NCBI GenBank assembly: GCA_016744655.1
Contig: JADGDY010000008.1
Span: 28,313 to 75,065 of the forward strand
Source of the DNA: Bacteroidales bacterium
GTDB lineage: Bacteria; Bacteroidota; Bacteroidia; Bacteroidales; UBA12170
Reading direction: 5' to 3'
DNA: 46,753 nt
The position numbers and the translations under genes are program-made. The notes below the pieces were generated by a model, which had not been told where the DNA came from, ran no database searches, and saw only the letters and a list, made by a program, of their open reading frames with translations. Below are positions 8,826-18,476 of this stretch, one piece after another. Within the stretch, counting starts at the first letter, position 1. Each line of letters starts with the position of its first letter.

Positions 8826-10589
8826 ATGGAAAAACAATGGGTCATATTACCACAAAGCGATGAGAAAGTAATTTCTCACTTGCAAGACGTTCTAAAATTA
8901 GAACCAACCTTAGCTAATTTGCTAGCACAAAGGGGGATTACAAATTACGATGAAGCCAAAACCTTTTTTAGGCCGGAATTAAGTCAGCTCCACGATCCTT
9001 TCCTTATGAAGGATATGGATAAAGCTGTGGAAAGAATTGAAAATGCAATCAATCGGCGTGAGAAGATTTTGGTCTATGGTGATTATGATGTTGATGGCAC
9101 AACAGCCGTTGCATTGGTGTATTCGTTTCTTAAAAAACTTTACTCTGAAGTCGATTTCTATATTCCAGATAGGTATAAAGAAGGTTATGGGATTTCAGTT
9201 CAGGGAATTGATTTTGCAGCTAAATCTGGTTATAAATTGGTTATTGCATTAGACTGTGGGATCAAAGCTGTTGATAAAATCGAGTATGCCAGATCTAAAG
9301 GAGTTGATTTTATTATTGGTGATCACCATAGGCCTGGAGATGAAATTCCCAAGGCCGTTGCTGTTTTGGATCCCAAACGAGTGGATTGTGAGTATCCATA
9401 TAAGGAATTGTCAGGTTGTGGTGTTGGGTTTAAAATGATACAGGCCTATTCACAAAACAATACATTTCCGTTTGATGATTTAAATGAATATCTAGATTTA
9501 GTTGTAGTAGCCATCGCGTCAGATATAGTTCCTATAACTGGAGAAAATAGAATCTTAGCCTATTATGGATTGCAAAGATTAAATAGTAATCCACGTCCAG
9601 GTATAGAAGCAATTCTTGAATATACGAGTTTCAAAAAAGTTCGTCCTAGAAATGTTGAGGATGGTGATTATATATATAATAAAGAATTGACAGTTAGTGA
9701 TTTAGTGTTTCAGATTGGGCCAAGAATAAATGCAGCAGGAAGAATTGAAAGTGGTAGGAATTCTGTTGAATTATTGGTGAGTCAAACTCTTGATGAAGCA
9801 TATTCTTTTGCAAAGAAAATAAATGAGCTCAACACCGAAAGGAGAACTTTAGATTCGGAAATTACAGAAGAAGCAATGACAGTAATTGAGGAGGACCCTG
9901 AAGATGATTCCAAATTAAGCACCATTGTTTTTAATCCTGATTGGAGTAAAGGTGTTATTGGTATCGTCGCTAGCCGTTTAATAGAGTCGCATTATAGACC
10001 TACGATTGTTTTTACAAAGAGTAATGGACTACTTACTGCCTCCTGTCGATCAGTGCAAAATTTCGATATTTATGATGCTATAGATCACTGTAGTGAATTG
10101 CTTGAACATTTTGGGGGGCATAAATATGCAGCTGGATTTAGTTTAAAACCTGAAAATCTAGATGCTTTTAGGGCAAAGTTTGAGCAATATGTAAAAGACA
10201 ATATTTCCGAACAATCTTTAACTCCTGAGATCACTATTGATGCTGATATTCATCTAAATGAAATCAATAATAAATTTTATAGAATCCTCCGTCAGTTTGC
10301 CCCTTTTGGTCCTGGGAATATGGCGCCTGTTTTTGTTACCACAGATGTTATGGACACAGGAAGTGCTAGAGTAGTAGGTAAAAACCATCTGAAATTAGAA
10401 GTCGTTCATGCTAATATTTCTGGTTATCCACTTCCCGCCATTGCATTCCAACAAGCCGATAAATTGCCAATAATTAAAGGACAAGGACTTACTTTCTCCA
10501 TATGTTATCATTTAGAAGAAAATGAGTGGAATGGTCAGAAAAATTTGCAGTTGAATATGAAAGACATTAAGCCAGATACAGAAGCATAA
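8826..10589 (+). CDS. recJ: Single-stranded-DNA-specific exonuclease RecJ
   Basis: RecJ degrades single-stranded DNA 5' to 3' in recombination and mismatch or base-excision repair. The ATG at 8826 gives 587 residues; the frame also has a TTG four codons upstream, but homologues start near MEKQWV. DHH-family motifs are present: YGDYDVDG (84-91, metal-binding Asp), ALDCG (~141-145), GDHH (165-168), the SGCGVGFK and AIASDIVPITGENR segments, and GPRINAAGRI. The DHHA1 domain follows (GIVASRLIE, GGHKYAAGFS), then an OB-fold C-terminus. It stands alone, 131 bp before ftsX. Confidence 0.96.
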   Translation: MEKQWVILPQSDEKVISHLQDVLKLEPTLANLLAQRGITNYDEAKTFFRPELSQLHDPFLMKDMDKAVERIENAINRREKILVYGDYDVDGTTAVALVYSFLKKLYSEVDFYIPDRYKEGYGISVQGIDFAAKSGYKLVIALDCGIKAVDKIEYARSKGVDFIIGDHHRPGDEIPKAVAVLDPKRVDCEYPYKELSGCGVGFKMIQAYSQNNTFPFDDLNEYLDLVVVAIASDIVPITGENRILAYYGLQRLNSNPRPGIEAILEYTSFKKVRPRNVEDGDYIYNKELTVSDLVFQIGPRINAAGRIESGRNSVELLVSQTLDEAYSFAKKINELNTERRTLDSEITEEAMTVIEEDPEDDSKLSTIVFNPDWSKGVIGIVASRLIESHYRPTIVFTKSNGLLTASCRSVQNFDIYDAIDHCSELLEHFGGHKYAAGFSLKPENLDAFRAKFEQYVKDNISEQSLTPEITIDADIHLNEINNKFYRILRQFAPFGPGNMAPVFVTTDVMDTGSARVVGKNHLKLEVVHANISGYPLPAIAFQQADKLPIIKGQGLTFSICYHLEENEWNGQKNLQLNMKDIKPDTEA

Positions 10590-10720
10590 TGGATTCATTA
10601 TCATTTATAGAATCTTTATAGATTCAAAATTTGTTTATAAAAAGATCAAATATTCTCCTTAACAAATATTAAATGAACCATAAATTTCTTTTTATTATTT
10701 TAGCGCATTAAATCAGTTGG

Positions 10721-11596
10721 ATGAAACCGCAAAACAAAGTCAGTAAAAGAAAACTTCAATCTTCCTACCTTACAACAATTGTAAGCATTACTTTGGTGCT
10801 TTTTATGTTAGGTATGCTAGGCTTAATATTGCTTAGTTCTAAGAAATTAGGAGATCATGTAAAAGAAAATATTGGTTTCAGTATCATCATGAATACAGAA
10901 GTGAAAGAAGCCCGAATAATGGAGCTTAAAAAGAGTTTAGATGCTTCTGATTATGTTAAATACACCGAGTATATAACTCCTGAAGAAGCAGCTGCTGAAT
11001 TGCAAATAGAACTGGGGGAGGATTTTATCGGGTTTCTGGGTTATAATCCTTTATTACCGAGTATCGATTTACGTTTGAATGCCGATTATGCAAATGTTGA
11101 TAGCTTAAAAGTAATAGAAGGACAATTGTTGCAAAATTCAGATATTAAAGAAGTTTATTATCAAGAATCTTTGGTCGAGATGATAAACTCTAATGTGAGG
11201 AAAATTGGTTTCTTTATTTTAGTATTTAGTCTGCTATTACTGGTAATTGCCATTGCGCTTATCAATAATACCATTCGTTTGTCAATCTATTCTAAAAGGT
11301 TTTTAATTAGAAGTATGCAATTGGTGGGAGCCACCAAGCCATTTATACGGACACCATTTGTGTTAACAGGTATTTTGCACGGTCTTTTGGCTGCTTTTTT
11401 TGCTTCTTCAGCTTTAATAGGGATTTTATATTTTTTACTACAACAAATTCCAGATTTAGTAACGATAAGTGATTTTAAGCTGTTTGCCATGCTGTTTGGC
11501 TTTGTGATACTAACTGGTGTTATCATTACTTATTTATCTAATTTATCTGCGGTTAATAAATATTTGAAGGCTAAGCCCGACGAATTATATCAATAG
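10721..11596 (+). CDS. ftsX: Cell division permease FtsX
   Basis: 291 residues with a cytoplasmic basic N-terminus (KVSKRKLQSSYLTT), TM1 (~residues 20-43), a ~120-residue extracytoplasmic domain, and three more TM segments in the C-terminal FtsX/MacB permease domain. FtsX pairs with the ATPase FtsE and links division to control of peptidoglycan hydrolases. ftsE is not next to it, which is usual in Bacteroidota. It opens a same-strand block with the DUF3098 gene (18 bp on), uppP and truB, an arrangement I recall as common in this phylum. Confidence 0.92.
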   Translation: MKPQNKVSKRKLQSSYLTTIVSITLVLFMLGMLGLILLSSKKLGDHVKENIGFSIIMNTEVKEARIMELKKSLDASDYVKYTEYITPEEAAAELQIELGEDFIGFLGYNPLLPSIDLRLNADYANVDSLKVIEGQLLQNSDIKEVYYQESLVEMINSNVRKIGFFILVFSLLLLVIAIALINNTIRLSIYSKRFLIRSMQLVGATKPFIRTPFVLTGILHGLLAAFFASSALIGILYFLLQQIPDLVTISDFKLFAMLFGFVILTGVIITYLSNLSAVNKYLKAKPDELYQ

Positions 11597-11614
11597 AAAA
11601 GAAACATATTTACT

Positions 11615-11869
11615 ATGAGTAAAATTGAAAATAAACAAGAAGAAACAGAAAGAGATGTTTTCGTATTTGGTAAAGAAAACTACAAATTCTTATTCATTGG
11701 ATTAGGGCTAATTGTTTTAGGATTTATCCTAATGATTGGAGGAGGATCTGAATCTCCAGATGAGTTTAATGAAGGCATCTTTAATTTCCAAAGGCTTACC
11801 TTAGCACCAATTCTTATATTGGCTGGCTTTGGTGTTGAAGTTTATGCCATTATGAAAAGAAACAAATAG
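11615..11869 (+). CDS. DUF3098 small membrane protein
   Basis: 84 residues: a charged N-terminus, then FVFGKENYKFLFIGLGLIVLG, a glycine-rich turn (IGGGSESPDEFNEGIFNFQR) and a second TM segment (LAPILILAGFGVEVYAIM) ending in KRNK. Two TM helices and the FGKENY start are the DUF3098 pattern. Function unknown. Its position between ftsX and uppP suggests an envelope role. Confidence 0.88.
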   Translation: MSKIENKQEETERDVFVFGKENYKFLFIGLGLIVLGFILMIGGGSESPDEFNEGIFNFQRLTLAPILILAGFGVEVYAIMKRNK

Positions 11870-11954
11870 CTAGTATCGTTTCTAGTTTAAAGTATATCAT
11901 GAAGTTCAAGGTTTTTGATTAAACTTTGAGCTTTTATATTTTGGATATTTTCAT

Positions 11955-11962
11955 TATATTTG
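11955..11962 (+). promoter_or_regulatory. Candidate -7 element for uppP (TATATTTG)
   Basis: TATATTTG fits TAnnTTTG and ends 25 bases before the uppP ATG at 11988, giving a leader of about 18-20 nt. No convincing -33 box at standard spacing. It suggests uppP-truB can be transcribed apart from ftsX. Confidence 0.42.
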
Positions 11963-11987
11963 ATAGAATCACAAATAAAGATACCAG

Positions 11988-12782
11988 ATGAATTGGTTAG
12001 AAGCATTAGTTTTAGGAATAATCCAAGGATTAACAGAATTCCTCCCTGTAAGTAGTAGTGGCCATTTAGAATTGGCAAAATTTATTTTGGGTGACACTAG
12101 TTTGCCCGAAGAAAGTATGTTAATGACAGTAGTATTGCATGCTGCGACAGCACTAAGTACTATTGTAGTTTTTAGAAAAGACATAGTTGAGATATTTATG
12201 GGTTTATTCCAGTTTAAATGGAATGATCAAACTAAATTTTCATTAAAAATTGTAATCTCAATGATTCCTGCTGCTTTTGTTGGCGTATTTTTTAATGAGG
12301 AAATAGAAGCACTGTTTGGTGGTAGGCTTATGTTAGTAGGTTCTATGTTAATTCTAACTGCCGTTTTATTATTATTAGCTGATAGAGCAAAAACTACAGA
12401 AAAGGGTGTCGGAAATTGGCATGCACTCATCATTGGTATTTCTCAAGCTATAGCTATTATGCCAGGGATTAGTCGTTCAGGTGCTACAATATCTACAAGT
12501 GTATTGTTGGGAGTTGATCGCTCGAAAGCTGCACGATTTTCATTTCTTATGGTGGTTCCCCTAATATTAGGAGCTATGGCCAAAGATTTAATGTCAGGTG
12601 AGATTAATTATGAAAGTACACAAATGATGCCATTAATAGTTGGATTTATTGCAGCTTTTATTACTGGTATTGTTGCTTGTACATGGATGATAGCATTGGT
12701 AAAGAAAGCCAAGCTGAGCTGGTTTGCTTTATATTGTTTCATTGTGGGAATCATCGCTATTGTTTATACCTTTACAGCCTAA
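11988..12782 (+). CDS. uppP: Undecaprenyl-diphosphatase UppP (BacA)
   Basis: UppP dephosphorylates undecaprenyl diphosphate at the membrane, renewing the lipid carrier for peptidoglycan and O-antigen synthesis; overproduction gives bacitracin tolerance in other bacteria. 264 residues, largely hydrophobic with about eight TM segments. Both active-site motifs are intact: GLTEFLPVSSSGH (residues 14-26, with Glu17) and PGISRSGAT (159-167, with Arg163). It starts 118 bp after the DUF3098 gene and ends 12 bp before truB, so uppP and truB are probably co-transcribed. Confidence 0.97.
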   Translation: MNWLEALVLGIIQGLTEFLPVSSSGHLELAKFILGDTSLPEESMLMTVVLHAATALSTIVVFRKDIVEIFMGLFQFKWNDQTKFSLKIVISMIPAAFVGVFFNEEIEALFGGRLMLVGSMLILTAVLLLLADRAKTTEKGVGNWHALIIGISQAIAIMPGISRSGATISTSVLLGVDRSKAARFSFLMVVPLILGAMAKDLMSGEINYESTQMMPLIVGFIAAFITGIVACTWMIALVKKAKLSWFALYCFIVGIIAIVYTFTA

Positions 12783-12794
12783 TATAAGATTTTA

Positions 12795-13523
12795 ATGGAG
12801 ATTATTGAAAAGCCCGACTTTAGAGCGGGAGAGGTGTTTTTGTTGGATAAGCCTTACGAGTGGACCAGCTTCCATGTGGTGAATTCTATTCGTTATCAAA
12901 TGTCTAGAGTAACAGGTTTTAAAAGAAATAAAGTAGGACATGCAGGAACTTTAGATCCTTTGGCTACTGGGCTTTTAATAATCTGTACTGGAAAAGCGAC
13001 CAAACAGATTGAAAGTTATCAAGCCCAAGTAAAGGAGTATACCGGAACTTTTAAATTAGGAGCGACTACTCCATGTTTTGATTTAGAAAAAGAGGAAGAT
13101 AAACAGTTCCCTATAGATCATATCACCAAAGAAATGATTCAGGATGCCACAAAGCATTTCATTGGGAAAATAGAACAAACTCCACCAATTTTTTCAGCCA
13201 TTAAAATTAAAGGCAAAAGAGCATACGATTATGCAAGAAATGATGAACAAGTCGTGATCAAACCAAAGAATATAGAGATTATGGAATTTGAAATCACGGA
13301 TATCAGAATGCCGGAGGTGGATTTTAGAGTGGTTTGTTCGAAAGGCACCTATATTAGATCTTTAGCACGTGATTTTGGTTTAAAACTAGATTCTGGAGCA
13401 TATTTAATCGCATTGAGAAGAACTAAAATTGGAGACTATGATGTGAAAGATGCATTGACTCCTCAGCAATTTAAAAAGAAAATGCATGGGTTTTGGCCTG
13501 ATCTAATTAAGGACGTAGATTAG
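12795..13523 (+). CDS. truB: tRNA pseudouridine(55) synthase TruB
   Basis: TruB makes pseudouridine 55 in the T-loop of tRNAs. The 242-residue protein carries the core motif KVGHAGTLDPLATGLL, with catalytic Asp54, then PPIFSAIKIKGKRAYDYAR and the KGTYIRSLARDFG motif. It lacks the C-terminal PUA domain of longer enzymes, as is common for short Bacteroidota TruB. It follows uppP by 12 bp and overlaps the convergent flippase gene by 17 bp at their 3' ends. Confidence 0.97.
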   Translation: MEIIEKPDFRAGEVFLLDKPYEWTSFHVVNSIRYQMSRVTGFKRNKVGHAGTLDPLATGLLIICTGKATKQIESYQAQVKEYTGTFKLGATTPCFDLEKEEDKQFPIDHITKEMIQDATKHFIGKIEQTPPIFSAIKIKGKRAYDYARNDEQVVIKPKNIEIMEFEITDIRMPEVDFRVVCSKGTYIRSLARDFGLKLDSGAYLIALRRTKIGDYDVKDALTPQQFKKKMHGFWPDLIKDVD

Positions 13524-14772
13524 AAATTTTGTAAAACCAATAGCCCAAATACAAGTGAAATAGTATCTGAAATCCGCAAACTAGCATTAAGGAAGTTTCA
13601 ACTCTATTATCAAATATATAGCCAAAGGTAAAGGCTGATATTACCATTATATTCATAAATAAGCTAAGCAAGAAGAATTTTTTTTGATTATTAGTAATAA
13701 GAGGAATGTGAGTAAAAGGGGAAATTAGAAAGTTGAGATAAAACCATGGGCTAAGAATTTGAGCGTAATGTCCCGATATAGCCCATTGATCACCCAAAAC
13801 GAAACCGAAAATTTCAGGTCCAAATAAAGCTAGAATCAAAAAAATAGGAGCTCCTAAAAGTGCCATGATCTTTGCTTGATAGGTAAATATTCCTCTTATA
13901 TTTTTATCCTTTTGCCATTGTTCACTTGCCTTTTGATAAAATACTTGACCCATTGCTGAACCTATAAAACCAGCTGGAACCTTTACAATTCTTATCGTCC
14001 TGCCATAATACCCTAAAGTGATATCAGAAAAGAACCGCGAAATAATAATGTTTAAAATGCTCTGTTGTCCAATGTCGCTTAAAACATGCAGAGAGTTGAT
14101 TTTAGGGAAGTCAGAATGCTCCTTGGCTTGTTTAACTATTTCACTCTTATTTACCTTTTTTAATAATTTCTTGTCTCTTTTCCAGAATTTGTAAACTAAG
14201 GGTAAGCTTCCTATAAACCATCCACTAATCTGGCCCCATATCAACCCTATTGAAGTGAAATTGGCGTAACCAGTACCAATACTAATACTTGCATTCGTGC
14301 TGCTCTGGCTAACTTTTGAATAAGCAATATTTTTATAATATTTTTTTCTAGTTGCCCAAAGATTAAAGCTTTGAAATATACCACTTACCAACACAAATAA
14401 TGGCACCCATTTTAAGAAATAATAGAGGTCTGGTGATTTTGCTAAAAATGAAATTTGTTCACCAAAAAACCAAACAATGAGGCCTGAGAAAACGGTCATG
14501 AGGAGGGTGATCAATAAAGATAATGCCAATATATTAACAGCAATGTCGTCTTTACTAGGAAGTACTATAGCCATTTCGTATCTGGCAGTTGCAACGGTAG
14601 AGAATATTGTTGCGACAGCTAAAAAAAGCTCTAAAATACCAAATTCAGTAGGTGAAAATAGTCGGGCAAGGATAATAATAGAAGCAAGCGGAATTAATTG
14701 TGCAAATGTGCTGCCACTCAATATAGTGAGGACAGGGCTCATGAATCCCGAATTTTTAAGCTTCTCTATCAT
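13507..14772 (-). CDS. Polysaccharide flippase, Wzx/oligosaccharide flippase family
   Basis: 421 residues with 12 or so predicted TM segments and the typical N-terminus of this family (SGSTFAQLIPLASIIILARLFSPTEFG), followed by the ATARYEMAIVLP segment. Such proteins move undecaprenyl-linked or other lipid-linked glycans across the inner membrane. Its ATG overlaps the stop of the DUF4340 gene by four bases (ATGA), so the two are translationally coupled in the gld operon. No glycosyltransferases are nearby, so the substrate cannot be deduced. Its end overlaps truB by 17 bp. Confidence 0.88.
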   Translation of the reverse strand: MIEKLKNSGFMSPVLTILSGSTFAQLIPLASIIILARLFSPTEFGILELFLAVATIFSTVATARYEMAIVLPSKDDIAVNILALSLLITLLMTVFSGLIVWFFGEQISFLAKSPDLYYFLKWVPLFVLVSGIFQSFNLWATRKKYYKNIAYSKVSQSSTNASISIGTGYANFTSIGLIWGQISGWFIGSLPLVYKFWKRDKKLLKKVNKSEIVKQAKEHSDFPKINSLHVLSDIGQQSILNIIISRFFSDITLGYYGRTIRIVKVPAGFIGSAMGQVFYQKASEQWQKDKNIRGIFTYQAKIMALLGAPIFLILALFGPEIFGFVLGDQWAISGHYAQILSPWFYLNFLISPFTHIPLITNNQKKFFLLSLFMNIMVISAFTFGYIFDNRVETSLMLVCGFQILFHLYLGYWFYKISNLRP

Positions 14773-15818
14773 TCATTTCTTCTTTGGTGGAGATAGAAAA
14801 ACTCAATAGGCCTTGTAATTTTATCAAATACATAATATTGAATCATAAGCATTTGATTATTATGCCAACCATACATTCTATCTAAATCATACTCAGCTTC
14901 AAATCCATGAAGTTCTTCATCATGAAGACCTTTCATTTTGAAAGCTTTTATTTCGTGCTCTTTACCATTTACTTCTTTTATTTTAATAATATGAACTGGC
15001 TGAGCATCGAGTATAGAGTCTACTTTTATCTTTGCCATATTATCCAATAAACTTTCGTAATTGATGTTTTTAAAAGCATCTAAATAGGTGTATAAAGCTA
15101 CAGTGTCATATACCGGAAGAATTTGGCGGTTACCTAATGACATGATTTCGTAGCCCTTTTCTAGCTTTCTGATTTTGTATGATTTGCTTGGGTGCTCAGG
15201 AGATTCAACAGAAACTTCAGCAATATTTTGATAAGAAATGTTGAAAATTTCATGACTTAACCAGTCTTTTGGATTGGTAGTGAATCGCGCGGCAACAAAC
15301 CCCCTAAACCCAGGTAAAGTTACCACATATGGTCTTTCAGCTCCTTCTAATAACATTACTGTTCCTAAGTTGTCTTGTGTTGCTCCTCCCACATAAAACA
15401 CCTTAGCCTTATTTGTATAAGGAAATAGATGTAAAGATCCAATATTAATGTAATGATCGTTCTTGTATATTTCAACCTTAATTGAATTCCCAGCCATTAT
15501 TTTAACTACATTATTATGTGCTTTTTGAGAAACTGGGAATTTTACTTCTAGCCTTTTTAAAGTAGCTAATAGCATTTCCATGTTTAACTGGTGTGCTTTA
15601 CTGTTACCATTTAATGACCATCCATTATTTGTACGCTCAAATAAAAGAGATTTATCATTTTTATCGGCCATGTATATTTTAACGATATTAGCAGTGTCTT
15701 TTACAGCAAAATTCGATTCGTTGCCAAATAAAGTTGTGTTTTTATCTGTTAAAACAAAACTGAGTGCAACGACCACTAATAATATCATTGTAATTAATAT
15801 GATTTTGTTATTCTTCAT
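14769..15818 (-). CDS. DUF4340 membrane-anchored protein of the gldFG operon
   Basis: 349 residues: one N-terminal TM helix (residues ~5-23, IILITMILLVVVALSFVL), then an extracytoplasmic beta-rich region (SLLFERTNNGWSLNG, FYVGGATQDNLGTVML, VTLPGFRGFVAARF) that matches the DUF4340 pattern. DUF4340 genes often sit beside GldG-type ABC components, and this one follows gldG by 36 bp and overlaps the flippase by 4 bp. An accessory role in that transporter is inferred; its biochemical activity is unknown. Confidence 0.82.
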   Translation of the reverse strand: MKNNKIILITMILLVVVALSFVLTDKNTTLFGNESNFAVKDTANIVKIYMADKNDKSLLFERTNNGWSLNGNSKAHQLNMEMLLATLKRLEVKFPVSQKAHNNVVKIMAGNSIKVEIYKNDHYINIGSLHLFPYTNKAKVFYVGGATQDNLGTVMLLEGAERPYVVTLPGFRGFVAARFTTNPKDWLSHEIFNISYQNIAEVSVESPEHPSKSYKIRKLEKGYEIMSLGNRQILPVYDTVALYTYLDAFKNINYESLLDNMAKIKVDSILDAQPVHIIKIKEVNGKEHEIKAFKMKGLHDEELHGFEAEYDLDRMYGWHNNQMLMIQYYVFDKITRPIEFFYLHQRRNE

Positions 15819-15854
15819 TCTATATGTTTTTCAAAAAATAATATCAATTTAAAA

Positions 15855-17600
15855 CTAGTTTTTTACAGTGTATTTTCTCTTTCTTCTCCATTGAAGAAAT
15901 AATGCCATTGTGAAGATGATAAAAATGGGTAATGTTACATTTAACGATTTTATCAATAACATATTCTCATCCATTTTGTTTTTGTCTAGAAGGCGAATTT
16001 TAATATCTCTACTTCTTATACTAATAAGTCCATTTTCGTCGATTAAATAGTTCATGGCATTTAAAATAAAATCCTTATTTCCAAAGGTTTCACGTGTAAA
16101 TTGGTCAAAACCTAAAGGAAGCGGATACCCTTTACTATAGTGAATTTGATTTTTAATGATATCTCCATCAGATACAAAAATTTGAGCAGTTTTTTTGCTT
16201 ATACTTTTATATCCTATGCTGTCACTATTAGCAAGTTTAGGAGGTATTCTGTTGGCAAATAAAGAAGTAAACTCTCCTTCAACTAAAACAGCAACCATTT
16301 TAGGAGGTAAATTATACATCCTTGGATCTGGTGGATTATCCATTATCTGTAGATCAATAAGAGCTGGAGCTTTAGAAACTCGAGTATAATCGGAGGAGGC
16401 TAATAATGGAGTTTTGTTTAAATTTTGTGATTTTACAATATCCAATGTGCCAGGAAAATCAGTCATTATTGAATTCATATTGTTCACAATAGGATGCTTG
16501 CTATAAGCAGTTACAATTGGAAAATAAAACCAAGGTAAGAATTCTTGTCGAGGTTGATCTCCAATCATTCCTGTTACAATAGGAATTGGACGTGCATTTA
16601 AATCCATGAGTAATTCCTGATTCATCCTTACACCATATTTGAAAAACATATCATTGAGATTCAAATCCAAACCAAAACCTAAGGTTGTTCTAGAATTTTG
16701 AAGACTATCCATAGATGCAAAAACAGGATCAACTAACCATAATACTTTACCACCTCTCATGATGAATTGATCAATAACAAACTTATCTTTCTCTGAAAAG
16801 GCAGAATCTGGTTTTGCCACAATAATGGCATCAAATTTATTGGTGATAATGATTCTTCCAGTACTGTCATAGGTTTTGAAATTTGCAAGAGCTGTTATCT
16901 GTTCGTTTAGTCTTATATTAGTAACACTATAATGTTCAGATAATGCATTACCTATGTCTGCAGTTTCTTTTTTACTTAATTCTCCATGACCTTCGATAAA
17001 TGCAATTTTTGCTCTCGTGTTTACTGCCAATTGACGAATAACGCTTGCTAAAGTAAATTCAAGATTCTCAACAGAACTATTTAATACTTCTTCCGGAGGC
17101 ATCCCCAGTTGTGTTTTGAGTAACTCCACATGACCTTCTGTATTCATATAACTAACAATAGCACCAGGAAATATTAATTGGGCAGAATTACCTGTTTTGT
17201 CATTAACTTGAAGATTTGTTGGCTGTAAGCCCTTTTCCATTAAGAGCTGATATACTTTATTTCTTTGCTCCTCATCACTGCTTTCCGAAGGGTTTGAGAA
17301 CTCAAACTCTACATATTTACTATAAGCTCTAAACTCATTTAGCATTTCTTTGGTTTCGTTTCTCAGCCGTTTAAAACCGGCTGGAAATTCACCTTCCAAA
17401 TAAACTTTGAAGAAAACATATTCATCTAAGTTTTCTAGCATTTCAATAGTAGCAGGCGAAAGTGTATATCTTTTTTCGTTAGTAAGATCAAATCGAGTAT
17501 ATACATAACTCGAAATTATATTTATGGTGATGATAATGATAAGACCATAAATCAGCTGTAGGATATTGTTTCTTCTGTGATTGTTCTTTGTGTTTTTCAT
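15855..17600 (-). CDS. gldG: Gliding-associated ABC transporter subunit GldG
   Basis: 581 residues: an N-terminal TM helix (~15-33), a large extracytoplasmic region beginning TRFDLTNEKRYTLSPAT (the GldG hallmark), the IAFIEGHGEL segment and an IFT52-like part (GKVLWLVDPVF), then a C-terminal TM (LPIFIIFTMALFLQW) and a basic tail. With GldF and the ATPase GldA (not in this window), it forms an ABC complex required for gliding in Flavobacterium johnsoniae. It starts 6 bp after gldF ends. Presence of gldFG does not by itself prove gliding. Confidence 0.92.
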   Translation of the reverse strand: MKNTKNNHRRNNILQLIYGLIIIITINIISSYVYTRFDLTNEKRYTLSPATIEMLENLDEYVFFKVYLEGEFPAGFKRLRNETKEMLNEFRAYSKYVEFEFSNPSESSDEEQRNKVYQLLMEKGLQPTNLQVNDKTGNSAQLIFPGAIVSYMNTEGHVELLKTQLGMPPEEVLNSSVENLEFTLASVIRQLAVNTRAKIAFIEGHGELSKKETADIGNALSEHYSVTNIRLNEQITALANFKTYDSTGRIIITNKFDAIIVAKPDSAFSEKDKFVIDQFIMRGGKVLWLVDPVFASMDSLQNSRTTLGFGLDLNLNDMFFKYGVRMNQELLMDLNARPIPIVTGMIGDQPRQEFLPWFYFPIVTAYSKHPIVNNMNSIMTDFPGTLDIVKSQNLNKTPLLASSDYTRVSKAPALIDLQIMDNPPDPRMYNLPPKMVAVLVEGEFTSLFANRIPPKLANSDSIGYKSISKKTAQIFVSDGDIIKNQIHYSKGYPLPLGFDQFTRETFGNKDFILNAMNYLIDENGLISIRSRDIKIRLLDKNKMDENMLLIKSLNVTLPIFIIFTMALFLQWRRKRKYTVKN

Positions 17601-17606
17601 GTCAGC

Positions 17607-18338
17607 TTACCATTTACGTGATTCAAGAGAAATTTTAGTTAACATGATGAATATTCCAACAAAGCTGATGAAATATATTAAATCGCGAGTATCAATTACA
17701 CCTCTACTCATTGAGGCATAATGAGCGCTGATACCCAAGGATTTTATAAATAAATCTACTGAGCCAAATAGATCAAGAGAGTAAATAATTTCGAAACCTA
17801 AATAACTAAATGCCGTGATTACAATTGCTAAAATAAAAGCTACAATCTGATTGTCAGTAATGGAAGATGCAAACAGTCCTATGGCTACAAAAGCCGCTCC
17901 TAAAAACAAAAGCCCAATATAAGAACCCCAGGTTCCACCCATATCAATATTCCCAGCAGGAAATCCAAATAAGTATATGGTAACCAAAAACACCAAAGTT
18001 GGTAATACACTAATGATAACTAAGCTGACGCCTGCAAAAAACTTTGCCAGTATAATTTGTAAGTCACTCAAAGGTTGGGTGAGTAATATTTCGATGGTTC
18101 CCGATTTTTTTTCCTCAGAAAACATACGCATAGTAATGGCAGGGATAAGAAATAAAAAAACAAATGGAGCCATTAAGAAAAGCGATTCCATTGAGGCATA
18201 TCCAAATTCTGGGATGTTAAATTCAGTTGGAAAAACCCACAGAAACAGACTGTTGATCAACAAAAATACGATGATCACGATATAGCCTATCAGTGAATTT
18301 AAAAACGAACTGATTTCTTTTATGTATAGTGTAAACAT
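17607..18338 (-). CDS. gldF: Gliding-associated ABC-2 permease GldF
   Basis: 243 residues with six predicted TM segments and the ABC-2 permease signature between TM2 and TM3 (MRMFSEEKKSGTIEILLTQPLSD). Length and sequence fit GldF. It begins the operon gldF - gldG - DUF4340 - flippase. The ATG at 18338 lies about 29 bp after a TAnnTTTG motif. The transported substrate is unknown even in studied relatives. Confidence 0.92.
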   Translation of the reverse strand: MFTLYIKEISSFLNSLIGYIVIIVFLLINSLFLWVFPTEFNIPEFGYASMESLFLMAPFVFLFLIPAITMRMFSEEKKSGTIEILLTQPLSDLQIILAKFFAGVSLVIISVLPTLVFLVTIYLFGFPAGNIDMGGTWGSYIGLLFLGAAFVAIGLFASSITDNQIVAFILAIVITAFSYLGFEIIYSLDLFGSVDLFIKSLGISAHYASMSRGVIDTRDLIYFISFVGIFIMLTKISLESRKW

Positions 18339-18366
18339 TGCTTAAGAAAATCCTGATTAATAGCTG

Positions 18367-18374
18367 CAAATGTA
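18367..18374 (-). promoter_or_regulatory. Candidate -7 element for the gldF operon (TACATTTG)
   Basis: On the minus strand TACATTTG matches TAnnTTTG. It ends 28 bases before the gldF ATG at 18338, predicting a leader of about 20 nt. No good -33 box is seen. Confidence 0.45.
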
Positions 18375-18476
18375 ATTAGTTTTTGGGAATTACAGCATTC
18401 TGTTTTCCACCTAGAAACCTATTTATGATTTATTTGTAAAATTCAGTAATTCTTGGGGCAAAAATTCGTATTTACC

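Noticed and set aside
10610..10625. GAATCT/AGATTC hairpin after recJ as a terminator
   Set aside because: The stem is only 6 bp and lacks a T-tract.
13507..13523. 17-bp overlap of truB and the flippase as a frameshift or assembly error
   Set aside because: Both proteins end at family-typical lengths; short convergent 3' overlaps are normal.
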